Part shown: piece after piece, positions 56,719 through 64,000 of the stretch
How the letters are laid out: each line of letters begins with the position of its first letter
Numbering within the stretch: position 1 is the first letter of the stretch
Assembly: GCA_963851095.1 (NCBI GenBank)
Contig: CAWKOX010000033.1
Coordinates: 1 to 64,000 of the forward strand
DNA: 64,000 nt
Origin: Oleispira sp963851095
Lineage (GTDB): Bacteria; Pseudomonadota; Gammaproteobacteria; Pseudomonadales; Oceanobacteraceae
Direction of reading: 5' to 3'
The notes under the pieces: model-generated
Told to the model about the DNA's origin: nothing
The model's input: the letters and a program-made list of their open reading frames with translations, nothing else
Database searches by the model: none
Translations under genes and position numbers: made by a program

Positions 56719-57604
56719 TTAAGTCTCTTCAGTCGGCGTTAAAGACTCTGCAGGCACAGGTTGCTCGCCTTTAATGGCATTAATTATCTTATTAAAGCTG
56801 TCCAAGCGATCTGACTCGGTAATATAGCTGGCATAAACTGAGCGAGAGATGCTGGGTGTATTTTCCACAATGTGCAATTGGCCAAGTTCCACATAAGGCA
56901 TCAGTAGGCTTTCTGGTAAGAAAGCAGCCCCACCATTGGTTAATAAGAAATCCAATGCAATACGGCCAGTATTGGTATGAAGCACTGCCGGAGGTGCACC
57001 AGCGAACTGCTGTGCATGTTGTACATTAAAAGCGGTGCCCCAATCGACCATTACATAGTGATTTTGCATGGCTTCTTGCCAATCATCTGTTTTATAAGAG
57101 CTGGCTAAATATAAGGGTACTTGAACGACTTCGACAGTACTGACTTCATCAATTTTGGGCGCATCAAAGGTAATGGCTATATCTAGGGTTCGTTCAAGTA
57201 GTTGGCGTGCTAGAGTCGTTGCAGTATGAGCCTCAGCGCGCATAGCAATGCCTGGAAACTGACCAAATAAGCGGCTTAGTTCATGTTGTAAAAAGGCATC
57301 CCATAAGATTGGGGGTTGCACCAATGGATATTTGTTGGCTTTGATTGTTGGCAATGGCTACTTCTTGGCGAATTCTTTGTACTAGAGTTAAGTTAGCATT
57401 AGCTAAAGGACGCAGCTTTTCACCGGCGGGTGTTAAGCGTATGTTATTTCTTAAGCGAGTAAATAACTGAACCCCAAGCTGGCTCTCTAGCTGGCGAATG
57501 CGAGTACTAACCGCGGCTTGGGTTAGATACAAGTTTTCTGCTGCTTTTCCGAAGTGCTTGGTATGGCTCACTTCTAGAAAAGTTCTTAATAATTCGCTGT
57601 CCAT
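56719..57604 (-). CDS. hdfR: HdfR-like LysR regulator (frameshifted)
   Basis: The N-terminus MDSELLRTFLEVSHTKHFGK and AAENLYLTQAAVSTRIRQLE closely follows HdfR, which in E. coli represses flhDC. An extra base near 57316 breaks the frame (expected ISIGATPNL then WDAFLQHELSRLF). The joined protein is about 294 residues. It is divergent from maoP, the same arrangement as in E. coli, which supports the name. Confidence 0.85.
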
Positions 57605-57750
57605 GGGTCTGTAATAGTCTTCTAATTGTCTTTTGTGGGGCTTATATTTGTCTTCGCTGGTGGTGCTTATCCTGACGATAAATATATATTGATTTACCCG
57701 ATATTACTATGAATACATACTCGCGTTTCTGGTAGGCAAAGGTGGTTATC

Positions 57751-58095
57751 ATGGAAAATTTAGTAGGTCTTAACAAGACAGAGATGTTTCCCTATTACGA
57801 TGATATGCATTTCCCTCATGGGTTTGCACGCAGTGGTTACTTTACAAAAAGACAGGCTGAGATTTTAACGTCTTACGGTCGGCACCTAAGGGAGCTTTGG
57901 ACGGAAGAAATTGTGCCTGAGAACGATGTAGAAAAGAATTTTGTTGCGGTATGCCAAGGGCATAAAGCCGCCGAAACCGAAATAGAAAAAGTATGGCAAG
58001 CTTATTTAGGTGCCGTAAAACAAGTGACCAGTACGCTATATACGTCTTATTGGCACGAAGTAAATGATTCAACAACTGAACACATAGAAGATTAA
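57751..58095 (+). CDS. maoP: DUF413 protein, MaoP (YifE) family
   Basis: This 114-residue protein has MHFPHGFARSGYFTKRQAEI, FVAVCQGHKAAETEIEKVW and a polar tail, as in MaoP/YifE. In E. coli MaoP acts with the maoS site to organise the Ori macrodomain. ATG at 57751 is preferred; a GTG lies three codons upstream. The gene is divergent from hdfR and 11 bases ahead of rimK. Confidence 0.86.
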   Translation: MENLVGLNKTEMFPYYDDMHFPHGFARSGYFTKRQAEILTSYGRHLRELWTEEIVPENDVEKNFVAVCQGHKAAETEIEKVWQAYLGAVKQVTSTLYTSYWHEVNDSTTEHIED

Positions 58096-58106
58096 GGATT
58101 TATAAA

Positions 58107-59013
58107 ATGAAGATCGCAATTTTATCGAGAAACAAAAAATTATACTCAACTCGTCGCTTAAAAGAAGAAGCTGAGGCGCGAGGCCATGAAGTCGATGTGA
58201 TCGATACCTTGCATTGCTACATGGACATTACGTCGAATAACCCTGTTGTGCGCTATCACGGTGAGCCTTTGCCACACTATGACGCCGTTATTCCTCGTAT
58301 TGGCGCGTCTGTAACGTTTTATGGTACTGCAGTTGTTCGTCAGTTTGAAATGATGGGTACTTTTGCAGTCAACGAATCGGTCGCCATTAGTCGTTCTCGT
58401 GATAAATTGCGTTCTTTACAGTTATTGTCTCGTAAGGGTGTTGGCTTACCACGTACAGGGTTTGCTAACCGTCCTGATAACATTAAAGATTTGATCAAAA
58501 ATGTCGGTGGTGCACCGCTAGTAGTAAAACTATTAGAAGGTACTCAGGGCATTGGTGTGGTATTGGCTGAAACGAATAAAGCCGCAGAAAGTATTATTGA
58601 AGCGTTCATGGGTCTTAATGCCAACATCTTGGTTCAAGAGTTTATTAAAGAAGCCGGTGGTGCTGATATTCGTTGCTTGGTTGTTGGTGATAAAGTGGTT
58701 GCTGCAATGAAGCGCCAAGGTGCTGAGGGTGAATTCCGTTCTAACCTTACACCGTGGTGGTACAGCAGAAGTTATTAAACTATCACCTAAAGAGCGTGCA
58801 ACTGCGGTAAATGCGGCAAAGATTATGGGCTTAGGTGTTTGTGGTGTTGATATTTTACGTGCGAAAGACGGCCCGGTTGTGATGGAAGTAAACTCATCAC
58901 CAGGTTTGGAAGGTATTGAAACTGCAACCGGTAAAAACGTTGCTGCTTTGATTTACGATTACATTGAAAAAACTGCAAAGCCGCACAAGAACAAAACTCG
59001 CGGCGAGGGTTAG
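58107..59013 (+). CDS. rimK: Ribosomal protein S6 glutamate ligase RimK (frameshifted)
   Basis: This ATP-grasp enzyme starts MKIAILSRNKKLYSTRRLKE, with VVKLLEGTQGIGVVLAET in the ATP site and VVMEVNSSPGLEGIE at the C-terminus. An extra base near 58755 breaks the frame (expected EFRSNLHRGGTAEVIKL). The joined protein is about 301 residues, as usual. RimK adds glutamates to the C-terminus of ribosomal protein S6. It heads an operon with a peptidase-like protein, an MscS channel and a RimB-like protease. Confidence 0.93.
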
Positions 59014-59014
59014 T

Positions 59015-60026
59015 ATGAAAGAATTAACCATAGGTGGTGTTGCGATATCTGCCGGGAGAGAGCAAAAAAATTGATCTCCCTGTTGTGCGCTTATATACTG
59101 ATACCGAAATTAAAATGCCGGTTTACGTTAAGCGATCGCGTAAAGACGGTCCTGTAATTTTTGTCAGTGCAGCAGTGCATGGTGATGAACTAAATGGTGT
59201 AGAAATTATTCGCCGCTTGATTCGTCGCCGCTCACTTAAGCTAACAAAAGGCACCTTGATTTTTGTTCCTATGGTTAATGTATATGGCGTCTTAAACCAA
59301 AGCCGCTATATGCCAGACCGCCGAGACTTAAATCGAGTTTTTCCTGGCTCGGCGCGAGGTTCATTAGCAGGTCGCTTGGCTCATATATTTTTGAGTGAAA
59401 TAGTGAGTAAATGTGATTACGGTATCGACCTTCATACTGGCGCTATTCACCGTAGCAACTTACCGCAAGTAAGGGCTAATTTGGATGATGCTGAAACCCG
59501 TGAAATGGCCGAGATATTTGGCGTACCGGTTTTGCTTAACTCTAACTTACGAGACGGTTCTTTACGTGAGTCGGCGGTAGAGCATGGCGTTAAGATTTTA
59601 TTGTATGAAGCAGGTGAAGCACTAAGATTTGATGAGCTCTCTATTCGTGCTGGAGAGAAAGGCGTACTCAATGTACTTGCTCACTTAGGACTTATTGCAA
59701 AGCGAAAATCATCAAATAAAAAGATTACGCCTTTTATTGCTTATAGCAGTTCTTGGGTTCGCGCGGTTACCAGTGGCTTTGTTCATGACAAGGTTCAAAA
59801 TGGCGACCAGGTGACAAAAGGACAAGTATTAGCTGAAATTGGCGACTCTTTTGGAGAAGTACAAAGTGAAGTACTTGCGGGCCGTGAAGGTATTATTATC
59901 GGCAAGCAGAACATACCTTTGGTACAAGAAGGTGATGCGATGTTCCACATTGCCTATTTTAAAGTAAGCGATGATGTAGCAGAAAATATAGAAGATATGG
60001 CTGATAATTTATTAGACAGCGAATAG
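59015..60026 (+). CDS. Succinylglutamate desuccinylase/aspartoacylase family zinc hydrolase (frameshifted)
   Basis: The true start is at 59015 (MKELTIGGVAISAGREQK). A run of seven A near 59070 has one too many, after which the protein continues IDLPVVRLYTDTEIKMPVYV. Zinc ligands are in AAVHGDELNG and GIDLHTGA. The joined protein is about 336 residues. A C-terminal beta domain contains SGFVHDKVQNGDQVTKGQVL. It starts one base after the rimK stop, so it may trim or turn over glutamate-containing products; that is inferred. Confidence 0.86.
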
Positions 60027-60062
60027 TAATTCAAATAGAGCTATTCTCAGGCGGGGTGAGTT

Positions 60063-60584
60063 GTGGAGTGGTTAGAGCATATTAAAATACCGTTATCAAT
60101 TGCACTGCTGTTAACAGCAGTGAGCTACTTTTTTGTGAAGTCTTTGATTAAGCGCCTAGTGCGTAAAATAGGCCAAGAAAAAAGAATAGCGTTGAGAAGG
60201 GTGCAGTACGTACAGTTTATTTTAACCGGATTTTGGACCATTGTTACTCTCGCTATTTTAGGAGTGATCACCGGTTTCAACTATGCCGATGTGGGTTTAA
60301 TTTTTACATCCATATTTGCGGTACTGGGTGTTGCTTTATTTGCTCAGTGGTCAATTTTGAGTAACGTTACTGCCAGTGTGATTGTATTTTTCTTCTTTCC
60401 TTATCACGTCGGTGATCATGTGAAAGTGATCGATGGTGAAAATACCATTGAAGGCACCATACTTGAGATAACATTATTTCATGTGATTTTAAAATTTGAA
60501 GAGACACACATTACTTACCCCAATTCACTGGTTTTTCAGAAAGCGGTAGTAATCACCAAAGATAAAGGTGCGAAGTTTGTATGA
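60063..60584 (+). CDS. Small MscS-type mechanosensitive channel protein
   Basis: This 173-residue protein has three hydrophobic segments and then the MscS pore/beta-domain pattern FAQWSILSNVTASVIVFFFF, PYHVGDHVKVIDGENTIEG. Members this short are common in marine bacteria. The start is GTG at 60063. It overlaps the next gene by four bases (ATGA), so the two are translationally coupled. Confidence 0.86.
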   Translation: MEWLEHIKIPLSIALLLTAVSYFFVKSLIKRLVRKIGQEKRIALRRVQYVQFILTGFWTIVTLAILGVITGFNYADVGLIFTSIFAVLGVALFAQWSILSNVTASVIVFFFFPYHVGDHVKVIDGENTIEGTILEITLFHVILKFEETHITYPNSLVFQKAVVITKDKGAKFV

Positions 60585-61018
60585 GTAAATTAATAATAGG
60601 GTCACTTGAAACCTGTCATTTACCAGATCTCAACATATTTGATCTGCAAATAAGAATTGATACCGGCGCTAAAACTTCATCACTGCATGTTGATGAAATA
60701 AAAAAAGAGCGCCGTGAAGGCAAGCTAGGTGTTGCATTTACATTGCATCCAGATATTTATGATGTCGATATCATTACTCGCTGCTGGGCGCCTATTAGTG
60801 ATGTTCGCCGTATTAAATCATCCAATGGTGCCGTTGATCAGCGTTTGATTATTAAAACAAAGATGGTGATGAGCACGGTTGAAAAGGAAATTGAAATTAC
60901 CTTGTCTAATCGTTCTGATATGAGCTACCTCATGTTGCTAGGCCGAGAAGGGATGGGGGCAGACTTTTTAGTTGACCCATCTCAAACATTTATAATTTCA
61001 GATGTAACGGAAGGATAA
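60581..61018 (+). CDS. RimB-like retropepsin-type protease (ATP-dependent zinc protease family)
   Basis: This 145-residue protein has the DTGA motif in RIDTGAKTSSLHVDEI and LLGREGMGADFLVDP, typical of PF05618 proteins. In Pseudomonas rimABK, RimB is a protease that acts on RimK-modified S6. Its presence in the rimK operon supports that role. It overlaps the MscS gene and lies 4 bases before mgtE. Confidence 0.85.
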   Translation: MSKLIIGSLETCHLPDLNIFDLQIRIDTGAKTSSLHVDEIKKERREGKLGVAFTLHPDIYDVDIITRCWAPISDVRRIKSSNGAVDQRLIIKTKMVMSTVEKEIEITLSNRSDMSYLMLLGREGMGADFLVDPSQTFIISDVTEG

Positions 61019-61022
61019 CCCG

Positions 61023-62360
61023 ATGGCTGTTGACGAGGTTCTGTCAGGTATTGAAATGGAAGAATTAGTTTCAAAAATTCTCTTAAGCGAAAATTCTGAG
61101 GGATATTTTGAAGAAGTAAAAAACCTAACCATCTTCCAACAAGTACAGTTGATAGAATCTTTGCCAGCCGAACAGCGATTGAGTATTTGGTTTTGTATTG
61201 AATCTACCAACTGGTGGTCGTTGCTGGGGTATCTTCAGTTAGAAACAGGTCGTAACTTAGTAAACTTATTGCCTGCTGAAGAGAAGGTGAAATTACAAAA
61301 GGTTGCGGTTTATAGCGAAGTACTTTCGTTAGCGGATATCTTACCGAAATCGATGCTTGATGCGATCATGCTGGATCAGGATGAGAAAGTTACTCTCGAA
61401 TTCCAGCAAGCATTAACCTACTCAGATGACCAGGTTGGACGTTTCGCCCACCGTAATATTTTACGTGTAAGAAAAGGCATCTCCATTGGCTCGGTCATTG
61501 ATCGCCTAAAACGAAAAGATTTTATCTCTGCTGTTTTTATGGTTGATGGTGATAGAGCATTATTGGGCTATGTGCCGATAGCGGCGTTGTTTAATAACCA
61601 TGATCATGATTTGATCGAGACCGTTGCGCGACCGATTCAAGGGGTTGACGATACGGACTACTTGAGCGACGTTGCAACACATTGTCAATTTGAAGAAGGC
61701 ATGGATTACCTTCCTGTGATTGAAGATGGCAAGTTAACCGCTGCGATTTCTATCTCGGTTATTTTGCATGAAGTTCAAGAAGAGTTCGCGAGCAATAGTG
61801 TCAGCGAAGCACCGGTACCGGATGAAGATCTATTTGGACCGGTAAGCGTCGCGATGCGAGGTCGAGGATTATGGCTATGCATTAATTTAGGCACGGCCTT
61901 TTTAGCTTCTTGGGTTATTGGGTTTTTCGAAATCGCTTTGCAGCAAGTCGTTGCTCTGGCGATATTAATGCCTGTTGTCGCCAGTATGGGAGGAATTGCT
62001 GGTAGTCAAACATTAGCAGTAACCGTTCGTGGTTTGGCCTTGAAGCACATTACAAGCGCGAACATTAAATTGCTGTATCGTAAAGAAATGAAGATTGCGA
62101 TATTGAATGGCGTCTTAATTGGCGCACTGGTTGCGATGGTCGTTGCGTATTGGTTTAACTCTTTTCAGTTAGGCATCATCATATTATGCGCCATTGTGAT
62201 TAATAGCTTCGCAGCTGCGGCTTCGGGCACGTATATACCGTTTATTTTAGAAAAAATGAATGTTGATCCTGCGATAGCCTCGGCGGTTGTTTTGACCACG
62301 GTAACCGATGTGATTGGCTTTGCAATATTCTTAGGTTTAGGAACACTTATTTTATTATAA
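61023..62360 (+). CDS. mgtE: Magnesium transporter, MgtE family
   Basis: This 445-residue protein has an N-terminal helical domain, a CBS pair (about residues 130-270) and a C-terminal membrane domain of five segments. The membrane domain contains LMPVVASMGGIAGSQTLAV and the end TTVTDVIGFAIFLGL. MgtE is a Mg2+-gated channel that closes when cytoplasmic Mg2+ is high. It is the last gene of the rimK operon, 4 bases after the RimB-like gene. Confidence 0.93.
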   Translation: MAVDEVLSGIEMEELVSKILLSENSEGYFEEVKNLTIFQQVQLIESLPAEQRLSIWFCIESTNWWSLLGYLQLETGRNLVNLLPAEEKVKLQKVAVYSEVLSLADILPKSMLDAIMLDQDEKVTLEFQQALTYSDDQVGRFAHRNILRVRKGISIGSVIDRLKRKDFISAVFMVDGDRALLGYVPIAALFNNHDHDLIETVARPIQGVDDTDYLSDVATHCQFEEGMDYLPVIEDGKLTAAISISVILHEVQEEFASNSVSEAPVPDEDLFGPVSVAMRGRGLWLCINLGTAFLASWVIGFFEIALQQVVALAILMPVVASMGGIAGSQTLAVTVRGLALKHITSANIKLLYRKEMKIAILNGVLIGALVAMVVAYWFNSFQLGIIILCAIVINSFAAAASGTYIPFILEKMNVDPAIASAVVLTTVTDVIGFAIFLGLGTLILL

Positions 62361-62375
62361 GGGCTCTAGCAATCG

Positions 62376-62422
62376 GTATGACTATTGTGATTATGCGCAA
62401 GTCGGTGCATCGATAGTCATAC
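62376..62422. repeat. Long-spaced inverted repeat between mgtE and speA
   Basis: GTATGACTAT (62376-62385) and ATAGTCATAC (62413-62422) are perfect inverted copies 27 bases apart. No T-run follows. The role is unknown; Mg2+- or polyamine-related RNA structure is only a guess. Confidence 0.55.
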
Positions 62423-62606
62423 TGAAACCCTATGAATGTTATGTAAAAATTGATACATAAAGTAATTTGTTTTAAATGGCTGATAAATATAGATTTCAGC
62501 TATTCAGTCAGGCAGAATCGCGCCTCATTTTAAATAGCGCAATACATTAGGTTGGTTTTATTATTAAAACCAATGCTTATTTTACTGTTCTCGTTGGAGT
62601 ATCCTC

Positions 62607-64000
62607 TTGAATTTTAAACCCTCTGAAGCACCTTGGAGTGCTCAGCAGTCAGCCGATTTATACGGCATTGAACGCTGGGGCAATGATTACTTTGGTCTGT
62701 CGGATCAAGGCTTAGTCACCGCTAAAACATTAAATACCGAAGTTCCATTAATGGACATCGTTAAAGGTATGACTGAGCGTGATTTACAAATGCCAGTTTT
62801 GTTGCGAATAGAAAATATTTTGGATGCACAAATCTATCGTCTTAATACGGCATTTGGTGATGCCATTAAGCGATTAGATTATCAAGCGCCATACCGTGGT
62901 GTTTATCCTATTAAGGTGAATCAGCAAGCGCAAGTCGTCGAAGAAATTGCCGATTTTGGTAAACGCTTTAAGCACGGCTTAGAAGTCGGTAGCAAGCCTG
63001 AAATGATTGCTGCACTATCAACGTTAACCGAGCCTGGTAGTTTAATTATTTGTAATGGTTACAAAGATCAAGAGTTTGTAGAGTTAGGGTTGCAGGCCGT
63101 AAAGCTCGGGTTTTTATGTTTTTTCGTTATTGAAACCCCTGCTGAGTTACCGATTATTATTGAGCGCAGTAAGCAGCTTAATATTGAACCATTAATTGGT
63201 GTACGCGTAAAAATGACCTCTAAAGTGAGCGGTCATTGGAACTCGACATCGGGTGATCGTAGTGTCTTTGGTCTTTCAACCAGCCAGCTTATTCAGCTTG
63301 TTGATCGCTTAAAAGAAGCGGAAATGCTGCATTGCTTGCAGTTATTGCACTGTCACTTAGGGTCGCAAATCCCTAATATTCGTGAGATTCGTGGTGGTGT
63401 TGTAGAAGCGTGCCGTTATTATGCGGATCTTTGTGGTGAAGGCGCTGCGCTAAACTATATCGATTTTGGGGGGGGATTGGCCGTTGATTATACGGGTGCA
63501 CAATCGAATGATTCGCAAAGTCGAAATTACAGCCTTGAAGAGTATTGCACCGATATTGTTGATACATTAAAAAATACGTTGGATGAGTATGAGATAAAGC
63601 ATCCAACGATTGTGACGGAGTCAGGTCGTGCGACGGTTGCTTATTCTTCGATACTATTATTCAACGTATTGGATGTGACTAAGTTTGAGCCGATTGAGTT
63701 GCCTCAAATCGGTGATGATGAGCACCAGTTGTTGCAAGATATGCGTGAGGTATTAGCCTGTTTAACGCCGGTAAAAGCACAAGAATGTTATAATGATGCT
63801 CACTTTTATCGTGATGAAATTCGTGAGCTATTTAAACGTGGTCAGGTTGATTTGCGAACACGTTCAGCGGCTGAAAATTTGTTTTTAGAGATACTTCAGC
63901 AGATTAATAAGAACCTTGAGTTGATGGAACATATTCCGGTTGATCTTGAGGGTTTGAAAGAATCGCTGGCTGATATTTATTATGGCAACTTCAGTTTGTT
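62607..64000 (+). CDS. speA: Biosynthetic arginine decarboxylase, truncated at window end
   Basis: TTG at 62607 follows TGGAGT by 6 bases and begins LNFKPSEAPWSAQQSADLYG, as SpeA does. The PLP-Lys region is YRGVYPIKVNQQAQVVEE; further motifs are GLEVGSKPE, HCHLGSQIPNIREIRGGVVE and YIDFGGGLAVDY. About 464 codons are visible and the window ends before the C-terminal part. It converts arginine to agmatine for polyamine synthesis. Confidence 0.96.
   Translation, partial: MNFKPSEAPWSAQQSADLYGIERWGNDYFGLSDQGLVTAKTLNTEVPLMDIVKGMTERDLQMPVLLRIENILDAQIYRLNTAFGDAIKRLDYQAPYRGVYPIKVNQQAQVVEEIADFGKRFKHGLEVGSKPEMIAALSTLTEPGSLIICNGYKDQEFVELGLQAVKLGFLCFFVIETPAELPIIIERSKQLNIEPLIGVRVKMTSKVSGHWNSTSGDRSVFGLSTSQLIQLVDRLKEAEMLHCLQLLHCHLGSQIPNIREIRGGVVEACRYYADLCGEGAALNYIDFGGGLAVDYTGAQSNDSQSRNYSLEEYCTDIVDTLKNTLDEYEIKHPTIVTESGRATVAYSSILLFNVLDVTKFEPIELPQIGDDEHQLLQDMREVLACLTPVKAQECYNDAHFYRDEIRELFKRGQVDLRTRSAAENLFLEILQQINKNLELMEHIPVDLEGLKESLADIYYGNFSL

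Overview
The window looks like chromosomal DNA of a marine-type gammaproteobacterium, probably Oceanospirillales-like. The evidence is the conserved core order (ssrA, smpB, ratA, rnfH, bamE, fur, recN, grpE-dnaK-dnaJ, dapB, carAB, greA, divergent hdfR/maoP, rimK), the moderate GC content, and the tmRNA tag ANDENYALAA. No species name can be given from sequence alone.

Layout. 0-2.7 kb: a RimK-like ATP-grasp gene interrupted by a 13-bp tandem duplication, then a GNAT/C39-peptidase fusion. 2.7-7.9 kb: an arsenic operon on the minus strand (arsR, acr3, permease, small thioredoxin, GAPDH, arsJ). 7.9-13.4 kb: a secreted Ala/Ser-rich protein, a beta-barrel protein, a subtilase, and an ECF sigma/anti-sigma/lipoprotein operon; one ECF-type promoter motif is shared by two of these units. 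13.4-20.6 kb: two LysR regulators, a TSUP permease, two pirins, a Kef antiporter and an azoreductase, with a shared TTCTA-N5-TAGAA box at three promoters. 20.7-31.4 kb: a defence island ending at the 3' end of ssrA, with a broken parDE pair, an orphan XRE gene, an MqsR-MqsA-SecB-like toxin-antitoxin-chaperone set, a GIY-YIG protein, an Abi_2 (AbiD/F) HEPN protein beside a possible small RNA, and type I hsdS, hsdM and hsdR. 31.6-42.7 kb: conserved core genes, with LexA-like boxes at recN and a clear sigma-32 promoter at grpE. 42.8-50.7 kb: an unusual gene set inserted between dapB and carA. It has an OhrR-like MarR regulator facing a PLP decarboxylase-ACP fusion, an AMP-ligase, an alpha/beta hydrolase and paralogues of Rpe, HemE and YdfG, followed by a HapR/LuxR-type TetR regulator. 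51.2-64 kb: carAB, greA, hdfR/maoP, a rimK operon, mgtE and a truncated speA.

The best candidate for an undescribed system is the 42.8-50.1 kb cluster. The decarboxylase-carrier fusion and AMP-ligase suggest chemistry on an ACP-tethered amino acid, as in BtrK/BtrI of butirosin biosynthesis. A 30-bp perfect palindrome sits at the predicted transcription start.

Caution: 13 genes, including essential ones (fur, recN, greA, hsd genes), carry 16 apparent single-base frameshifts, mostly insertions. This points to sequencing or assembly error. Joined coordinates are given for these genes and each is flagged.
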